A stretch of 64,000 bases of DNA from Sarcocystis neurona (taxonomy: Eukaryota; Apicomplexa; Conoidasida; Eucoccidiorida; Sarcocystidae), in the NCBI GenBank assembly GCA_000727475.1, contig KL647310.1, positions 1,446,849-1,510,848 on the forward strand. The letters run 5' to 3'. Under the pieces are notes generated by a model. That model was not told the DNA's origin, made no database searches, and worked only from the letters and a program-made list of their open reading frames with translations. Position numbers and translations under genes: made by a program. Of the stretch, positions 19,039-31,900 are shown one piece after another. The first letter of the stretch is position 1. The number at the start of each line of letters is the position of its first letter.

Positions 19039-20415
19039 TCACAACTTCATTGGCACAGGCACATACACCGGCGCCGGAGCAAACCTCTTCGGAGCCGGAA
19101 CGTACTTTGTTGACGGAGTGTACTTCTTCTGCGCAAAAATGTACTTTGTGTGAACTTTTTTAGGAGGTACTTTTTTTTTCGGATAAGCTACCTTTTTAGG
19201 TGCAAAATACTTCTTTGGTGGTCGAACAACCTTCTTCGTCCGGACTACCTTCAGAGGTGCATACACTTTTTGTACACTGTGTACTTTTTTGGGAGGTGGA
19301 AGAACTTTCTTGAACGTGGGCACTTTCTTCGGGGGCGGTATCAGCTGCTTTGGCTGGAGAACTTTTGTTGGCGCGGCCGGAGCCGGTATTCTTGCGAACT
19401 TTGGCATCTGCTGTGGTTCACTGACAGCAGCGACCGATGGGACTTTAACCGGCAGTGCCGCTGTGTAATTTCTTCTCCTGCCAAGGTCCCTAAATTCGCT
19501 GCTACTTTTGTAACCGCATTCGGCTTCACGCGCGTCCGCCGCATCCTGTTTCTGCATGTCCACGACAGTGAGTGAGCTCTGCATTCCCTCGCCGGCTACA
19601 GATGCGTGATTACTCCCAACACCAGGTCCAGATACTAATTCTGTACCAGGGTCAACGGTGTCCAGCCCCTCGCTGGGGTGGGAAGTCGTGCCGTTCACTT
19701 CTCCCCGTGTGACTCGGTCATTGTATTTCTCGTATCCCGGCTGCGACCTTTCACTAACCGACGATTCTAAGTGGTCACATAGGCGCTCTCCACGTGCATC
19801 CTCCGCAGAAATGGGCTCCTTTGTACCAGCACTCTCCTCAGAGTTCTCGCCGCCTTCTTGAGTCCTGTTATCTTCTTCGACTTCTTGTGATGCAGAAGTT
19901 CTGTTCTGCGCTGCAGCACCTTCTTGCCAATGTACACGGTCGAGATGTGCTTGTGGGGTGTCGACACTTGTGTCTGGCCCCTGAAGTTTGGGTTCCTTAT
20001 TTTCCCTTGCACTGTGGTCTGATACATCACCGGATAATATCTCTGAGGTCAGTGCGGACTGGTAAACATCTGCTTCTCCTAAGTTTCGATACCACGCCGG
20101 AACAGCATTCACCAATGAAGTATATTCCTTCACTTCGTTGGATTTGAATGCCGGCGCCTGAATAGACGACTCGTATGTCTTCCCAAGGTCCCGCCGTAGG
20201 GCCCTAGCTGACTTGCCGGCAGCTGCTGCCGGTGTGTGTTGCTGGAGGGCGACGTTGAGCATTCCTCTGGGACCTTCGTCATCGGCTGCTCTCAATTGCT
20301 GATGCTTCTTGCCTATAACATCGAAGAGATTTACCTGCCCTTCAGTACCGGTTTGCTGTTCCGCAGCTGCAAGCTGTCCGAGACACAGCAGAGCAACATT
20401 CAGGGAAAGCTGCAT
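19039..20415 (-). CDS. Secreted Pro/Lys/Tyr-rich repeat protein (candidate wall or matrix protein)
   Basis: Single-exon frame. I take the ATG at 20415 as the start because it opens a clean signal peptide (MQLSLNVALLCLGQLAAA); an in-frame ATG 13 codons upstream is less likely. The first two thirds are acidic and polar with several N-glycosylation sequons. The last 120 residues switch to a highly basic, Pro/Lys/Tyr/Val-rich tract of degenerate units such as PPPKKV, KKYFAPKKV and KYVPAPKRF, ending PVPMKL. No catalytic domain is seen. Tyr- and Pro-rich secreted proteins of coccidia are often cross-linked oocyst or cyst wall components; that assignment is inference. Confidence 0.8.
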   Translation of the reverse strand: MQLSLNVALLCLGQLAAAEQQTGTEGQVNLFDVIGKKHQQLRAADDEGPRGMLNVALQQHTPAAAAGKSARALRRDLGKTYESSIQAPAFKSNEVKEYTSLVNAVPAWYRNLGEADVYQSALTSEILSGDVSDHSARENKEPKLQGPDTSVDTPQAHLDRVHWQEGAAAQNRTSASQEVEEDNRTQEGGENSEESAGTKEPISAEDARGERLCDHLESSVSERSQPGYEKYNDRVTRGEVNGTTSHPSEGLDTVDPGTELVSGPGVGSNHASVAGEGMQSSLTVVDMQKQDAADAREAECGYKSSSEFRDLGRRRNYTAALPVKVPSVAAVSEPQQMPKFARIPAPAAPTKVLQPKQLIPPPKKVPTFKKVLPPPKKVHSVQKVYAPLKVVRTKKVVRPPKKYFAPKKVAYPKKKVPPKKVHTKYIFAQKKYTPSTKYVPAPKRFAPAPVYVPVPMKL

Positions 20416-20819
20416 GGTGAAATTGTTTCTGCAAACAGGTATATTTCCGGACACTGGTGGAAGTCAGGCAGAGAAGGAACAATTTTGGTAGCGTTGCAAG
20501 ACGCAAGGAACCGCGTAATCCGTGCACGGAGGACCGTCCGTTGCCTATGCACGAAGGAGTGCCGCCTCTGATCGAGCACCGGTCCCGCCAGCGGACGCGA
20601 CAGGAGTTTTATGTGGGCCAAAACCTTTCGATCGCCAACAATCTATGAAGCGGAACGTACTGTGTGTCCTGGTCAGCAGGATGCCAGAGCGAGTGAGATG
20701 TACAAGTAGTAAATTACAGACCACGACCGGGGGTGATAATTTGAACGCGCTTCAACAAGATACGAGTATCAGAGGCTTCATGAAGCGCTTAGCAGTAGTG
20801 ACGCGCTTGTTGCCACCTG

Positions 20820-21097
20820 TCACTCATTGTTGACGCTATTTGAATTTCTTTTGCCCATACTCGTTCCATCGTCGAAATAATCGCCGTAGACAGTGAGCCT
20901 CGCAATTTCCGCTGATTCCGCTTGCGAGGTGCGTTGGAGGCCCTGGTATATAAATTCTACTTTGACTTGACAAGCCGCTCCCGACAGCTTGGCTACAGCT
21001 GTTTCAGTAGAATTCCTCCGCGAAATTACTACGCTCACACGCTTTTGAAGGGGGTGTTCCAGCACGAGGACACTCTCGTCTGCGCCAGTAGAGCACG
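20820..21097 (-). CDS. Probable terminal exon of an unidentified minus-strand gene
   Basis: After an AG acceptor (CCGTTAG) near 21098 the frame reads GADESVLVLEHPLQKRV and on to DGTSMGKRNSNSVNNE then stop at 20820. It is beta-rich, charged and coding-like. It may be the last exon of the gene that starts with the F-box/WD40 exons upstream, with intermediate exons in 21.4-22.5 kb that I could not join. No family recognised. Confidence 0.4.
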
Positions 21098-21650
21098 ACG
21101 CGCTAACGGGAAAGTCTGGTGTGTAAAGAGTGTGCCCGTTTCCAAGTGCGTTGTGTCCGGGTTACCGTATAACTCGCATTCATTTCCAACCATTGCGCGC
21201 CAGTCGCATTATGGTCTCGTTCTAGCTTTGCTTTTGGAGGTCGTGTCAACTGAGAAGCCACACGGACTCCCCGAGTATTCACAGAGTAAAATGCTCTTCT
21301 TAGCCCAGGGCTCATCCATTATGATGTTGATGATGTTCTACGCGGATGACGAGTACATCAGAGGGGACCGCATGCTGAAGCAACGAGTCGCTTGTGCGCT
21401 TTATGGCAGTGCGTGGCGTGTAACGCTGCAGAAAACGAGACATTAGGATGGTGCATCCAGTACCGCATTTGAGACAAAGAAGTGAATAAAGATCGCACTC
21501 GTGAAAAAGCGGCGGCCGTGGCACAGCTACACAAAGTCTTCTCTTCCGTAGCAGATTGCAGTTTCACAGTGTGGTAGAAAGAAAACGCAAACCGCAGTGA
21601 ACGGGAAGACGCTTTGGAGGCTGCGGCAGCTGAAGCTAGAGCTACAGGAT

Positions 21651-22576
21651 TCACCGCGAAACCTGCCCTTCAGTGGAATCAGTCACAGTGTATAGGCTTT
21701 CAACCATCAGGGTGAAGTGTACGAGGTTGTCACAAGGGTGTTCTTTATAACGAATGCAGGTGAACGCACAGCCTGTCGCCGGTAGTTTCACACTGTGCCA
21801 GGCACTGTCGTATTGAAGGTGGTCGCCGTAAGAACACCCACGAGATGCGGAACATGATCTGTAGTCCGTGCGCAGCACGCGCCAAACGTTTGAATTCGTT
21901 GGCTGACGCGCACTCAGACTGAAGCATCTTGGTGAGAGACCAGACAGTGCCACTGTCAAGTTTGTGGCCACGTCTTTATACGCCAAAGCATCGAACCTTC
22001 CAAACGACACCAGCTTATTGCATGCGGCATACTTGTAATTGGCGTGTCTTCTTTCCGCAGAGGAATGTGGGTGTTTTGATAGACAGCTGAACAAGTGTAG
22101 CCTCCATCCGCCACAGACGGCCAGTTACTTAAATTCCCGAGGACTCGCCGATGCAGAGTGAACGCCCCTCCACAAAAGCAGCGTTGCAACCTGTGACCAA
22201 TCTCTTCGGTCCTATAATTGGCAGTATATGTCCATTGAGCAGGTGCATCTGGTGCCTCCTGCGAGGCCCTGCAATTCTCCAATACAGATCTGCACGCTTC
22301 CGAAGGAAGACTAGTCAACTTTGCGATCAAGCCAGAGAAATGGACCTCACTGGTAGCAACTCGGTAACTATTCATCGCATCCCCAGCAGAGCAGCGGTAC
22401 GCCACAAAACCATCTAGCCAACGCGGAGCTGATGCATCTTCCGTCCCGTAAGGAGATGCGTGAAGCGGAGAGCGCCAGAATGGCCGCCCGACGGTCTCCA
22501 CATACGCTGGACGAGCAGCCGGTCTGGTTTCAAAGTGCAAATGCACGCTCTCTGACATCAATTGTACAGACAACAC
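21651..22576 (-). other. Coding-like stretch downstream of the WD40 exons
   Basis: Long open frames on the minus strand (for example FVAYRCSAGDAMNSYRV, and SYGDHLQYDSAWHSVKL ending at a possible donor after GGGCAG near 21660) look protein-coding and beta-rich. They probably belong to the C-terminus of the F-box/WD40 gene or to a gene ending at 20820. Exon borders are not resolved. Confidence 0.4.
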
Positions 22577-25500
22577 CGCGGTAGAGTTGGCAACTGTAGA
22601 AAGTGAAATATTTGTATTCCACCGTCCACTGCTGCCGTCGCCATCTTTGTTTCCGCAAAGTCGACTCCCAGCAACCACTGTCGCTCCTTGCCCCTTCGTA
22701 AAACAGTGAAGTCACTAAAATGCTGCGCCTCTAACTGAGGCATGCCTGCCTCTTTGTTATGGTCGAACAAGGAAAGACTACGCTCCACACTTGATACCAG
22801 CACTGTCCCGTCGAGTGAACAGCTGACAAGACGCAGTGCGTCTGACCTGCACCAACACCAAACACAAATAACGCTCTGCTCGAAGGTGGGCAAAAGCATG
22901 CAACAAAGCATGACTGCCTCTCAGGCGTGAAGCACTGCGAACCTGAACGCATGACGTCTATAAAAACAAGCACTAAGACCAGACCGTAATCCACTGATAA
23001 GGCGACGGTGGTGATGCCGCTCAGAAATGGGCTTTGCCATGGAGTCCTCGCCTGCCTTCGAAGAGGAAAGGAGGCGCCTGATGTCCCAACTGTACACGAC
23101 TCGGTCCGCAGCTGTAAGTCAGACACACCAGCACAGTTCGAATGTGCTCTTCAACAACACGGGAAGGGTGACACTGCGGCCGTCTGCTGTCACGCAGACT
23201 CCCACCCAATCAAGTGGTCAGGGGGCGTGAGCGTGGCAAGCCCGCATAACCAATTGGTGTACTTCTGAATCAACACTTACTATCGAACGTGTTCACATCG
23301 GGGCCTTCCCGCACCTGGACGCACATCGCCCAGTCATGGTGTCGACCGCAAGAGGCTACCGGCATTTCGCCTGCCCTCAAGTCATACACATGGACGTAAC
23401 GATCCTGAAGGCGCAGCACAAATTGGACATACCGAGCCGTCGCGAAAGCAGGCACCGCGAGCAGCGTTCACAGGGGCGTAAACACCAGCATACTTGGTAG
23501 AGATTTAATCATCGAGGTGCCCTAAATGAAAAGAGTGACACCGTCAGAAAACCCACCCTCGATGCAGTGAAGCCCAGTCCCATTTCTGGCTGCACTGAAA
23601 TTGCCTGAATTGCCGCCGTGTGCCCGCGAAGATGCTGAATAACACCAGCGTCGGGCCTTTCTATGTTCAGAAGTGACAACCTCCCATCTTCTGCACCAGC
23701 CAAGACCTCAGCGCCGTACGGTGGACCGCCCTTTACCACACATAAGCTCTTGATCGCCACGGATCCACGAGATGCCGTAGGAGATACATCAAGGCACCGC
23801 AGAACCGTACGTGGACGTCGGTAGTCCCATACGCCGACCTGACAAATATGTTCACCAATAAGGCGAAGCAGGAAGCAGCAAGGAGCGTTCCCTTGCACAA
23901 CGGTTACGAGGTGCAGGCGAAAAACATTTTCCGGTATTCCCGCTACGTAATGGGATGTAAGCGCCCTGCCTCACCGTGCAGAAAAACTTCCGCTTACTCT
24001 GCCGTCGCTAAATCCAGCCAGAACAAGAGGGAGATCGCGTCCGCCACTGCAAAGGGCCTCATCGATTGTGTGGGTGACGCACACCGCTAGGGGAGCACGA
24101 CGCTGATTTGTAAGGCCCTGCAAAGGTGAAGGTAGTATTTCACCAGAGGTGTCACGTACTCCATGTGCCTCGTCCATTCCAGCCGCTTCCGTTGTTGTTG
24201 GCGCCTCTTCCACCAAAAGAGTGTCGTAAGTATCTTCTGTTGCACCGCAGTTAAGCATTTGTGTCTCCCCTTGGTGTCTCCCGTAAATTGTCCCACCAAG
24301 AACATCACGGTGATTACCATTTGGCGAATGGAGGGAGAACGAGCGCAACTTGTATCCCAGGTCGGGACAGCATGCGCCCACGCCACCTGCTCGAGCTGCA
24401 TAAACAAGACCCGCACCATCTCCGAAAAACTTCATTCCCACGACGCAAACGGGAGGCACCGTAGCAGCTCCCGTCACAACATTATCCGTCGCACAGCTTT
24501 CGATGCTGCTTGGCACCCTTCTAGGTATCGAAGGACCATGTCGGTGGGTGCGACGGACGAGAAGTAAAGAGTGACGATAAGGGCATAGGTGTCCTGGATG
24601 GTGCTGGTGCAGATGCTTTCGATATATGGAAGTTTTCATCAGTCCTACGCAAGGATGGCATATTACACCATGGTTTCTTCCCGCGCGCCACGCTTGCTGA
24701 GGAGAACGGATCGGCGGCGTTTCATCGGAAGAACCTGGCGAGCACAGTGGCGAGTTATCCAGAAACCAGGTATGCTGGACGTCAAATTGACCACGTGTAA
24801 ACTTCCGCTCCAGCGCATGCTTGAAAAAATATTTGCCTCTCCAGCACTGTCCCCCCGAGGGCACACCTGCCTTTTCGAGGGCCGCACTCAACACGGAATC
24901 GAATGTTTCTTGTGAGGTACCACTCACTCTCAACCCAGTCAAAGGAGAACTCGGAACAACATCCGCGCCGGGAGGATGCCACAGTTGAGATTCTTCATGA
25001 AAAAATAAAGGAGATACAGTGGGACGGCTACAGTGGAGAGGTTTTCCGAATGCAGCTGATGCTGCATCGGTGTTAGACTTCTTCCGCGCATTTCTAAAAC
25101 AGGTCGGCCCGTGCGCGTCACCAGAAGAAGAAGAGGGAGGAAATGATTTAGTCATCATGGATGCAGGCGAAGATATTTCTTCGACAGAATATGGTGAACA
25201 GGATGACAAAGACGACAACAGCAAGAGCGCAGGCCGCAACGGGGGGTCTTCACTGCATCTGTATCTCCACAGGGACGGCATGCGCTGAGGAAGAAAGGGA
25301 CACCGCACACGCACATGGCAGCCTTTACCATGTGAAACACCACGCTGATGCTCCCGTCAAAACCTACCACCTTCTATGATACGTTGACACGTTGTTCGTG
25401 ATTTGCCACTAATAACTTCATAAACTGAGGTGTTTTCGTGTACTACTACCTCAAAAGTATCGTGTTTTTCAATCCCTACCAGCTTCCCAGTGAATCTGCC

Positions 25501-25968
25501 CGCGAAGACCTGTCGCCAAAAGTGTTCGTCGACCACTGCCTCTCGAAGACGACGGCTTGTCTGAGACAATCACTTCAAACACAAAACGTGAAGACGTCGT
25601 TCCACGCGACCACCTAGAGCCTTACAGCGCTCGCAGCACGCGGCAAGTGCCACATAAGCATGTTTTACCTGTACACAGGTCTCCAGTTGTAGGGACACGG
25701 GGATGACATGCACGACAAAGTGCGGCAGCGCTGCAGCACTTACCACACTGAGAAGCAACGATCCCTGAGTAGGCGTACCCAGGAAGGTCAGGAGAAGGTG
25801 AATAAGTTCATCTTGAAGCTCGTGGAGGAAGCAGCGCGCACCGGATCCGCTGCCGGTACCAGAAGATTCAAGCAAGAAACGTGTTGAAGGCATATCGGCA
25901 GTTGGTCCTCCTGAAAAGGCTTCACAGTTCGCCCAGGACACTGTTCCGGACTGCGCAGGCGACACCAT
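22577..25968 (-). CDS. F-box/WD40-repeat protein (SCF ubiquitin-ligase substrate receptor type), at least 798 codons
   Basis: Seven exons fit in phase: 25968-25744, 25560-25480, 25284-23998, 23838-23557, 23404-23281, 23111-22985, 22846-22577. The F-box is split by intron 1: LQDELIHLLLTFLG...LLLSV joined to TSRRLREAVVDEHFWR. WD40-type blades follow, with these clear strands: LVLAGFSDGRVGVWDYR, VLAGAEDGRLSLLNIE, GHTAAIQAISV..DRYVHVYDLR, FDTADRVVYSWDIRR, LRLVSCSLDGTVLV..LSLFD and MATAAVDGGIQIFHF. About seven blades would close a propeller. F-box proteins bind Skp1 and present substrates through the propeller. Exon 3 carries a long Ser/Pro-rich insert. The 5' start (ATG 25968) and the 3' end beyond 22577 are uncertain. 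Confidence 0.8.
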
Positions 25969-26076
25969 CCTGGCGTACGGGAATGAAGGACATTGCTTCG
26001 CGTATTGTCCCGTCGCGTGATTCGTAACTTTGCCCAGGACTACTGACCTCCAAAGTAGTTGAAAGGCAGTCTGCAA

Positions 26077-28927
26077 TGTGGCAACGGAGCCCCGACATGA
26101 ACGTTTGCAGACTTAAGCGATGCTTGTTTTCCACGTTATTTGAGACGTGTCGACCAGGAAATGGTGTGTCTGATGCCACTCTAACGCCCACGAGGCGCGT
26201 GGATCGACAAGTATTCCACAAAAAAAAATGCTACGAAGCAAAGAGAAGACATAGATGCCCTTGCGGCATCCGGTCCTACGCTTTGTCGGCTTTGAAAATT
26301 AAGAGTGCTACTGCGACAGGTCACATGTCGTCGCCCCAGCAGTCGCTCAAGCGTCCGCAGCCCAGAGCAGTCCACAAGACCAAGGAACAGCACGTTTCCC
26401 AACAGGGTAGCAAGAAGCAGTCAACACGCCCGTGCACGCGCCGACACGCATAAAAATTTGAGGGATTCAGCGGAGGTACTTTGCCAGTTACGTTAGCCAC
26501 CGGAGCCGGATATGAGCCAAAAAGTTGGATCAGCATGCGAGGACGATGAACTCTACACTGCAGTGTGGCTGTGCGGTTCGCCCGCCCCCGGCAGTCGCTA
26601 GCTAGTGGCTGTGTGCAGCTCGCCAGCAGTTGCCGGCGGCTAGGCACGCAGGGTCAGAGCAACCTCACACGAGTACGAGCGGAAAATACGCCACTTCGGG
26701 TTGACAACCCCGCCAGACACTTCCCGCATTGCCCCAGGAAGCCGGTCCCTCCTAAAGCGAACGTTCCCCTCCCTGGACCAGTTCTTTTTAGCAAAGCGTT
26801 CGAGTTGGTCGGCAAAAGGCAAGAATATCAAGAAATCGTCAATTCCGTGATATGAAATAATTGGCACGCCTACCGATGCACGCTGAAGCCTTCAAACGTG
26901 TGTGCGCACCCACTAGGTGCGGCATAAGCGACAGCGGCACAACTGGGTCACTGAGGTGAATAAACAACGCGATACGTACGGCATTAAGGGGGGCGAAACG
27001 AAGTAAATATGAAGTTACGCATATATGCACGTAATACACATATATATATATATATATTACGCTGACGTATGGGTGCCTCGCACGTGTGTGGAACAGGATG
27101 GTGCTAGTGCGGATCTGAATAAAGAGGACTTAACTCTACCGGATCTCCGCAGTCGCGAGGACTGATGTCGGTAGGGAAGATGTACGCGTGTACAGAAAGG
27201 GCTACTGCTACACAGAGGACAGACGCGAAGGTGTCGCGCGCGTTACTCATTTTCTCAGAAAGAGACACCCCCGCAGCAAATCTAATCATGCTAGCATGTG
27301 GAGGTCTGTGCCAGCTGTATTACAGCTTCACACGCAGAAAAACTAGGTCTATATGCACAGCTGTGCCGAGGGCACAACCCACCTTATAAGGCGGAGAAGA
27401 AAGAACTCACGCTCTACACAAACTGCTTTACGAGTTAAAGGGTGAAGGTATCTGGTGAGTAGGTATACGCGGGGGCCCGCGCGCCAGGACAGGCGCAAGA
27501 ATGTCAGCCTTTGTACACGACCATTTACTGCATCGCCCGCAGGCGAAGCCGAGCCTGACAAGGCTGGGGAAGTTTTCCCTTTTTGTTCTCCCTGCATGCC
27601 AAACAGGCCTGCTATACCCTGTGAATACTCACCCTAGAGGTGGTCTTTTCTACAAGAAGAAAAAAAGAAGTGTATATCTAAGACAGGATTGAGAATGAAG
27701 TAGGATGGAGACTATGTCGGACGACCGCTCGACGTAGAGACCTTACTTAAACGACCGGCAAGAACAGCAGTTTTAGGCTACGCCAGACGATTCCTCGACC
27801 GCATAGTGGCCTAACTTAAAAGGCCGTGAACAGCCAGGAGCACTTCTCGCCCCACGTATCCTTACCGTTGCAGGCTGCTGGCGCTGACCACACTGTCACC
27901 GTGCTGAGGGTATGTGTACGTGCATTTGCGTGAAGGCTTCCAAGCTGTAGGGCTGTGGGTAAGTGTGTCTTTGTAGACTGTGCAGCGACGAACTGAAAGT
28001 GGAACTAGTACACAGCGGTGGTCATGTTCTTCAGACATCAGGCTGTATTGTCGAGGATTCCAGGCGAAATACGTTTCTTAGCACGGCTCTCCCGGGCGGC
28101 TTTACTATTGGATGCGTTGAAGTACTTGGCCGCGCCTGCTTTTCTCCTATGCAGGGAGTGCACTAACGGGCTACACAGAAACGTACTTCAGTTTATCTTC
28201 TTTTCACGTAGGCAAAAGCGTTGCTCGTATGCCCATCAGGGCTGAGCTCCTCCATACAATGCAGCGTTGTATTTCAGTCTGCGTGTATTCGAATTGTGCA
28301 CGAGTTAACAGGCTGGGCCTGCCAATGCGCCTCAGAAGTCGTAGGTGCATGCATTTACCTTGAAACCGGAACTGTGAACGGACATAACCGGATCCCACGC
28401 TGAAGCCAGACATACGCCATACACTACACATGCTATTATACATAAAATGCATGTTTGTCATCTACACAAGTGGCGTAGTGCAAAACCCACTACAAACACA
28501 GGAGTCCCCGGCACCCCGCGACACACTAAATACACGTCTCTGCATGACTTCGCCCAAGCGCCGCTCCCGTAACTATCTGGTAGATGTCCCTTTCACGAGT
28601 CGAAGCCCTCACGAGCACCCCGGCCAGCGCACAGTGTACAGCGGTTCCGGCACAAACCAAAGGGTTCCTAATAAGGATGTGGGGAGTCCCGTACACATGC
28701 GGATCTACAAAGTTATGGCGTACCTACGCATACGTCGTACAGTTCTCGCTCTTTTAAGGGTTACGTCTCCAGTTTTTCCACAGCTGTTTCGTTGCTACGC
28801 GTGCCGCAATCTTCCTACCTGTGATAGCGTTGCTTGCGTCAGACGCCACAGTCTTTGCCCGGCATCCCGCGTTACGCACCACGCAAAACGGGGTTTCTGT
28901 AACGTCGTTCTTGAAAGCTTTAGTATC
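26077..28927. other. No convincing gene
   Basis: Only short frames with no family resemblance and no consistent splice pairs. Contains an AT dinucleotide run at 27040-27058. Confidence 0.5.
27040..27058. repeat. AT dinucleotide microsatellite
   Basis: About nine consecutive AT units. Confidence 0.9.
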
Positions 28928-31900
28928 CTAATTAGAGTCCGTGTCCGTTCCGGAGTGGTCCGTAGAGTCCGGTGTTCCAGCTTCTCTTCGTGTGCCTCTT
29001 CGCTTTCTTCTTCTCGCCTCTCGGACCTTCTGTTTCACAGCTCTTTTCCGTTCTTTCCTTAACCTGCGCTTCTCTTTTTTCCTCTGCTTCTTCGCAAGCT
29101 TCCTTTCCTCTCGTCGTTTGCGCTTCTGTTCTTCAAGGGCAGCTCTGATGGTGGAGTCCATCATGAAAAAGGGCACTCTATCTTCGTCGCTGTCGTCGTC
29201 AGCGCTATCGCTGGTGTCACTCTGGCTCGCGTTACTGTTGTCTGACACGCTGTCATCGCTCCTGCTGTCTGGAGCAGAGTCTCCACTTTTCGTCTTTTTC
29301 CTTCTCCTGCGTCCTTTCTTCCGACGCTTCCTAGAGCCATTGTCTCCTGCATTGCTAAAGGAGCTACTGTCGTTGTCTGGGTCTCCAGCAAATTTCTTGA
29401 AAACCTTCTTAGCATACTGACGCATCTCCGGCCGGCGGGCGCTGCGCGCGAGCTCATAGTTGCAGCCACTGTCAATGCTGTCTCGTGACACTCTGCTGTG
29501 GGCGCTACCCCTGCGCTTGCGCGATGGTGCAGCGCCTTCACATCCACACCGATTTGTATCCACAGTATTTATTAGGGTCGGCTCCATCAGGTCCAGGAGA
29601 CCATTGACGCCCACAAGGTCCAGAGTCATCGTGAAGACAGACATCGAAAACGTTAGCGCGTCGAGCACACACACATCAGCAACCACACAGGTGCAGCAAT
29701 AGATGTACAGATAGCTCAACCTTCTCCACCCCAGGTCCTAGAGACGTGGAGTGCGGAAAGCTAGCCGCGCATTCCTCGATAAGATCCCTAGTCACATATC
29801 GAAGTTTTTCTTAATTTACGGAGGGTGGCTCAAAAAAGGACTCCCGACGTTGAAGGAGCCCTCTCTGACATTGCACGACACTTTCACTGAAGCTGTCGAA
29901 TTCAACAGTGCCAGCCCTGTATGCATGTTCGCTGATGTATGCAGCATGTACCTCTACTCAGCTGTACACACCCATGCTGCCTCTGCTTACTCCGTGCTCG
30001 CCCTGATGTGAAGGTACGTCGCGTCAATTAAAACACCTCTTCAGTTGGCTCGTGGCCACTTCTGAACCTTTCCGATTACCTGTCGCGTCATCTCTCTCAA
30101 CACATATATACATATATATACCTGTACATGGTACACCTGAACCACTACCGCCAGCTGTGCAAGAAACGACTTACCTGCGCCCCCCTCGAGGTCGCCATGG
30201 CGAGCTTGGAGATTCATTCTGACGCGCCGTGCCTTCTGTAGAGTCGAAGGCTGATCCTTATTTCGTTCTCTCGTCGTTCCCTCTGAAACGTCCACACCAG
30301 CTGATGTCGTATTGGGTAAGCCTCCAGCAGTTGGCCTCTTCCTGAGGGTATTCCGAGTCTCTGAGATATGCCATTTAGTTAAGGTTTCCGGAGTGTGGCG
30401 TGGAGTGTCACGCGTAGTATTTCTAAGGAGCTCGTACTGCCTTACGGTGTACGAGGAGTGATGAGAGTGGCTTTATCGCATGGACGTCTTTGTGCGTTAT
30501 CCACGGGCATCGTGTTCGGCTGTTCTGCCCAGCAAAATGTCATCGAAAGAAAATTTGCAAGTCCTCACATGACTTGACTGTGGCGTGGAGTGTCACGCGT
30601 GGTATTTCTAAGGAACCCGTACTGCTTTACGGTGTACGAGGAGCGATGAGAGTGGCCTTATCGCATGGACGTTTTTGTGCGTTATCCACGGGCATCGTGT
30701 TCGGCTGTTCTGCACAGCAAAATGTCATCGAAAGAAAATTTGCAAGTCCTCACATGAAGACTTGACTCATTCACACGTTTGTATTGGGCCTGTCTTGAAA
30801 GCCTTCTTCACGCATGTTTACGCTCGTGCACACCATACCGCACCCTAGCACTGCTGCTTCCGCACCCCGTAAGGAGCGGCTGCCTCCTAATTGCAGTAAA
30901 AATTCGACGTAAACGTACTGTCAACGGCTGCATGAATAATCATCAGTGCTCAAGCCGCGCGCAGTCAGAAAGAACACATAATTGCTGGAAGACAGTAACG
31001 GTAGCGGACCTCGAGAAGTGAAATGACTGTGCAGAAGAGTGGGGTCGCCCAAGTCAAAAAACGAGAAGTGTAATGTGTGTCTGCACGGCGTAGGCCGTGG
31101 ATGTAGTATTCTGGAGAGATTATATACTGCATGCCGCTGCCGGCATGCTCGTACACCGTGTCTCGTCGTACGGGTTCTGCTGGGGAGCGAGGCGCCTGTT
31201 CGCGTGGCATGTTCTGGCTCACCCGTCGGTCCAGAAGAAAAACAATCATATAGCTTGGTCGCTCTGCAGAGCTGTTTTCCGCATTATTGCTTCTGGGCGA
31301 GTCCTCTACATTTTAATCGACAGTACGCCTGCTGAGACCGTGCCCACGCAGTTGCCATTGAAAATACCACCTCATGCGACGACCACACACAAAATATCCT
31401 GATGTCCACAAAATGCTTCACAGAATTTCAAATGCACGTTTCAGTGCAGCTTTGAACAGCATCATCCTGGGGCATCACTCACATGCGTTCAGTCGCAAAT
31501 CCAAGTGTTGCCGCACCGCTTGCTGAGTGCCGTTCTGGTCTGGTATCAACGCCGTGCAATAACTAATATAACAATGAACGGTAACATTCGCCTTCCTTTC
31601 CGGTCTCCCTGACACGACGGGAGAAACCAGTCACGTTCTCAACGGCGTCCTGCAGGCTTTGTGGACGCTGTCTTCAGGGCCTCGCCAGTGACAACTGAGG
31701 AGCACAACCATCCAACTCGTATTGCGGTGCGTCTGCCCCGGGAGCACGTCGGCGCTCCTCAGCGCTGCCTGTCGCGCCTCCTGCAAAAGGTTCTGTGCTC
31801 AACACGACCCTGGTTTCCCGCAGGCCTAGTGGCTGCAGATGCACGTGTCCCAGCAACACAGTGAGCCTCAAGTGTTACCTGCACGTTTTCTGCAGCAAGA

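Noticed and set aside
22561..22600. A 29-nt intron joining the last WD40 strand to the frame below 22570
   Set aside because: Far shorter than any other intron here; the donor at 22577/22576 is preferred.
22985..23280. Plus-strand frame starting MGFAMESSPAFEEERR (23027-23230)
   Set aside because: The minus strand gives WD40 sequence (TADRVVYSWDIRR) that joins both neighbours in phase, so the plus frame is a shadow.
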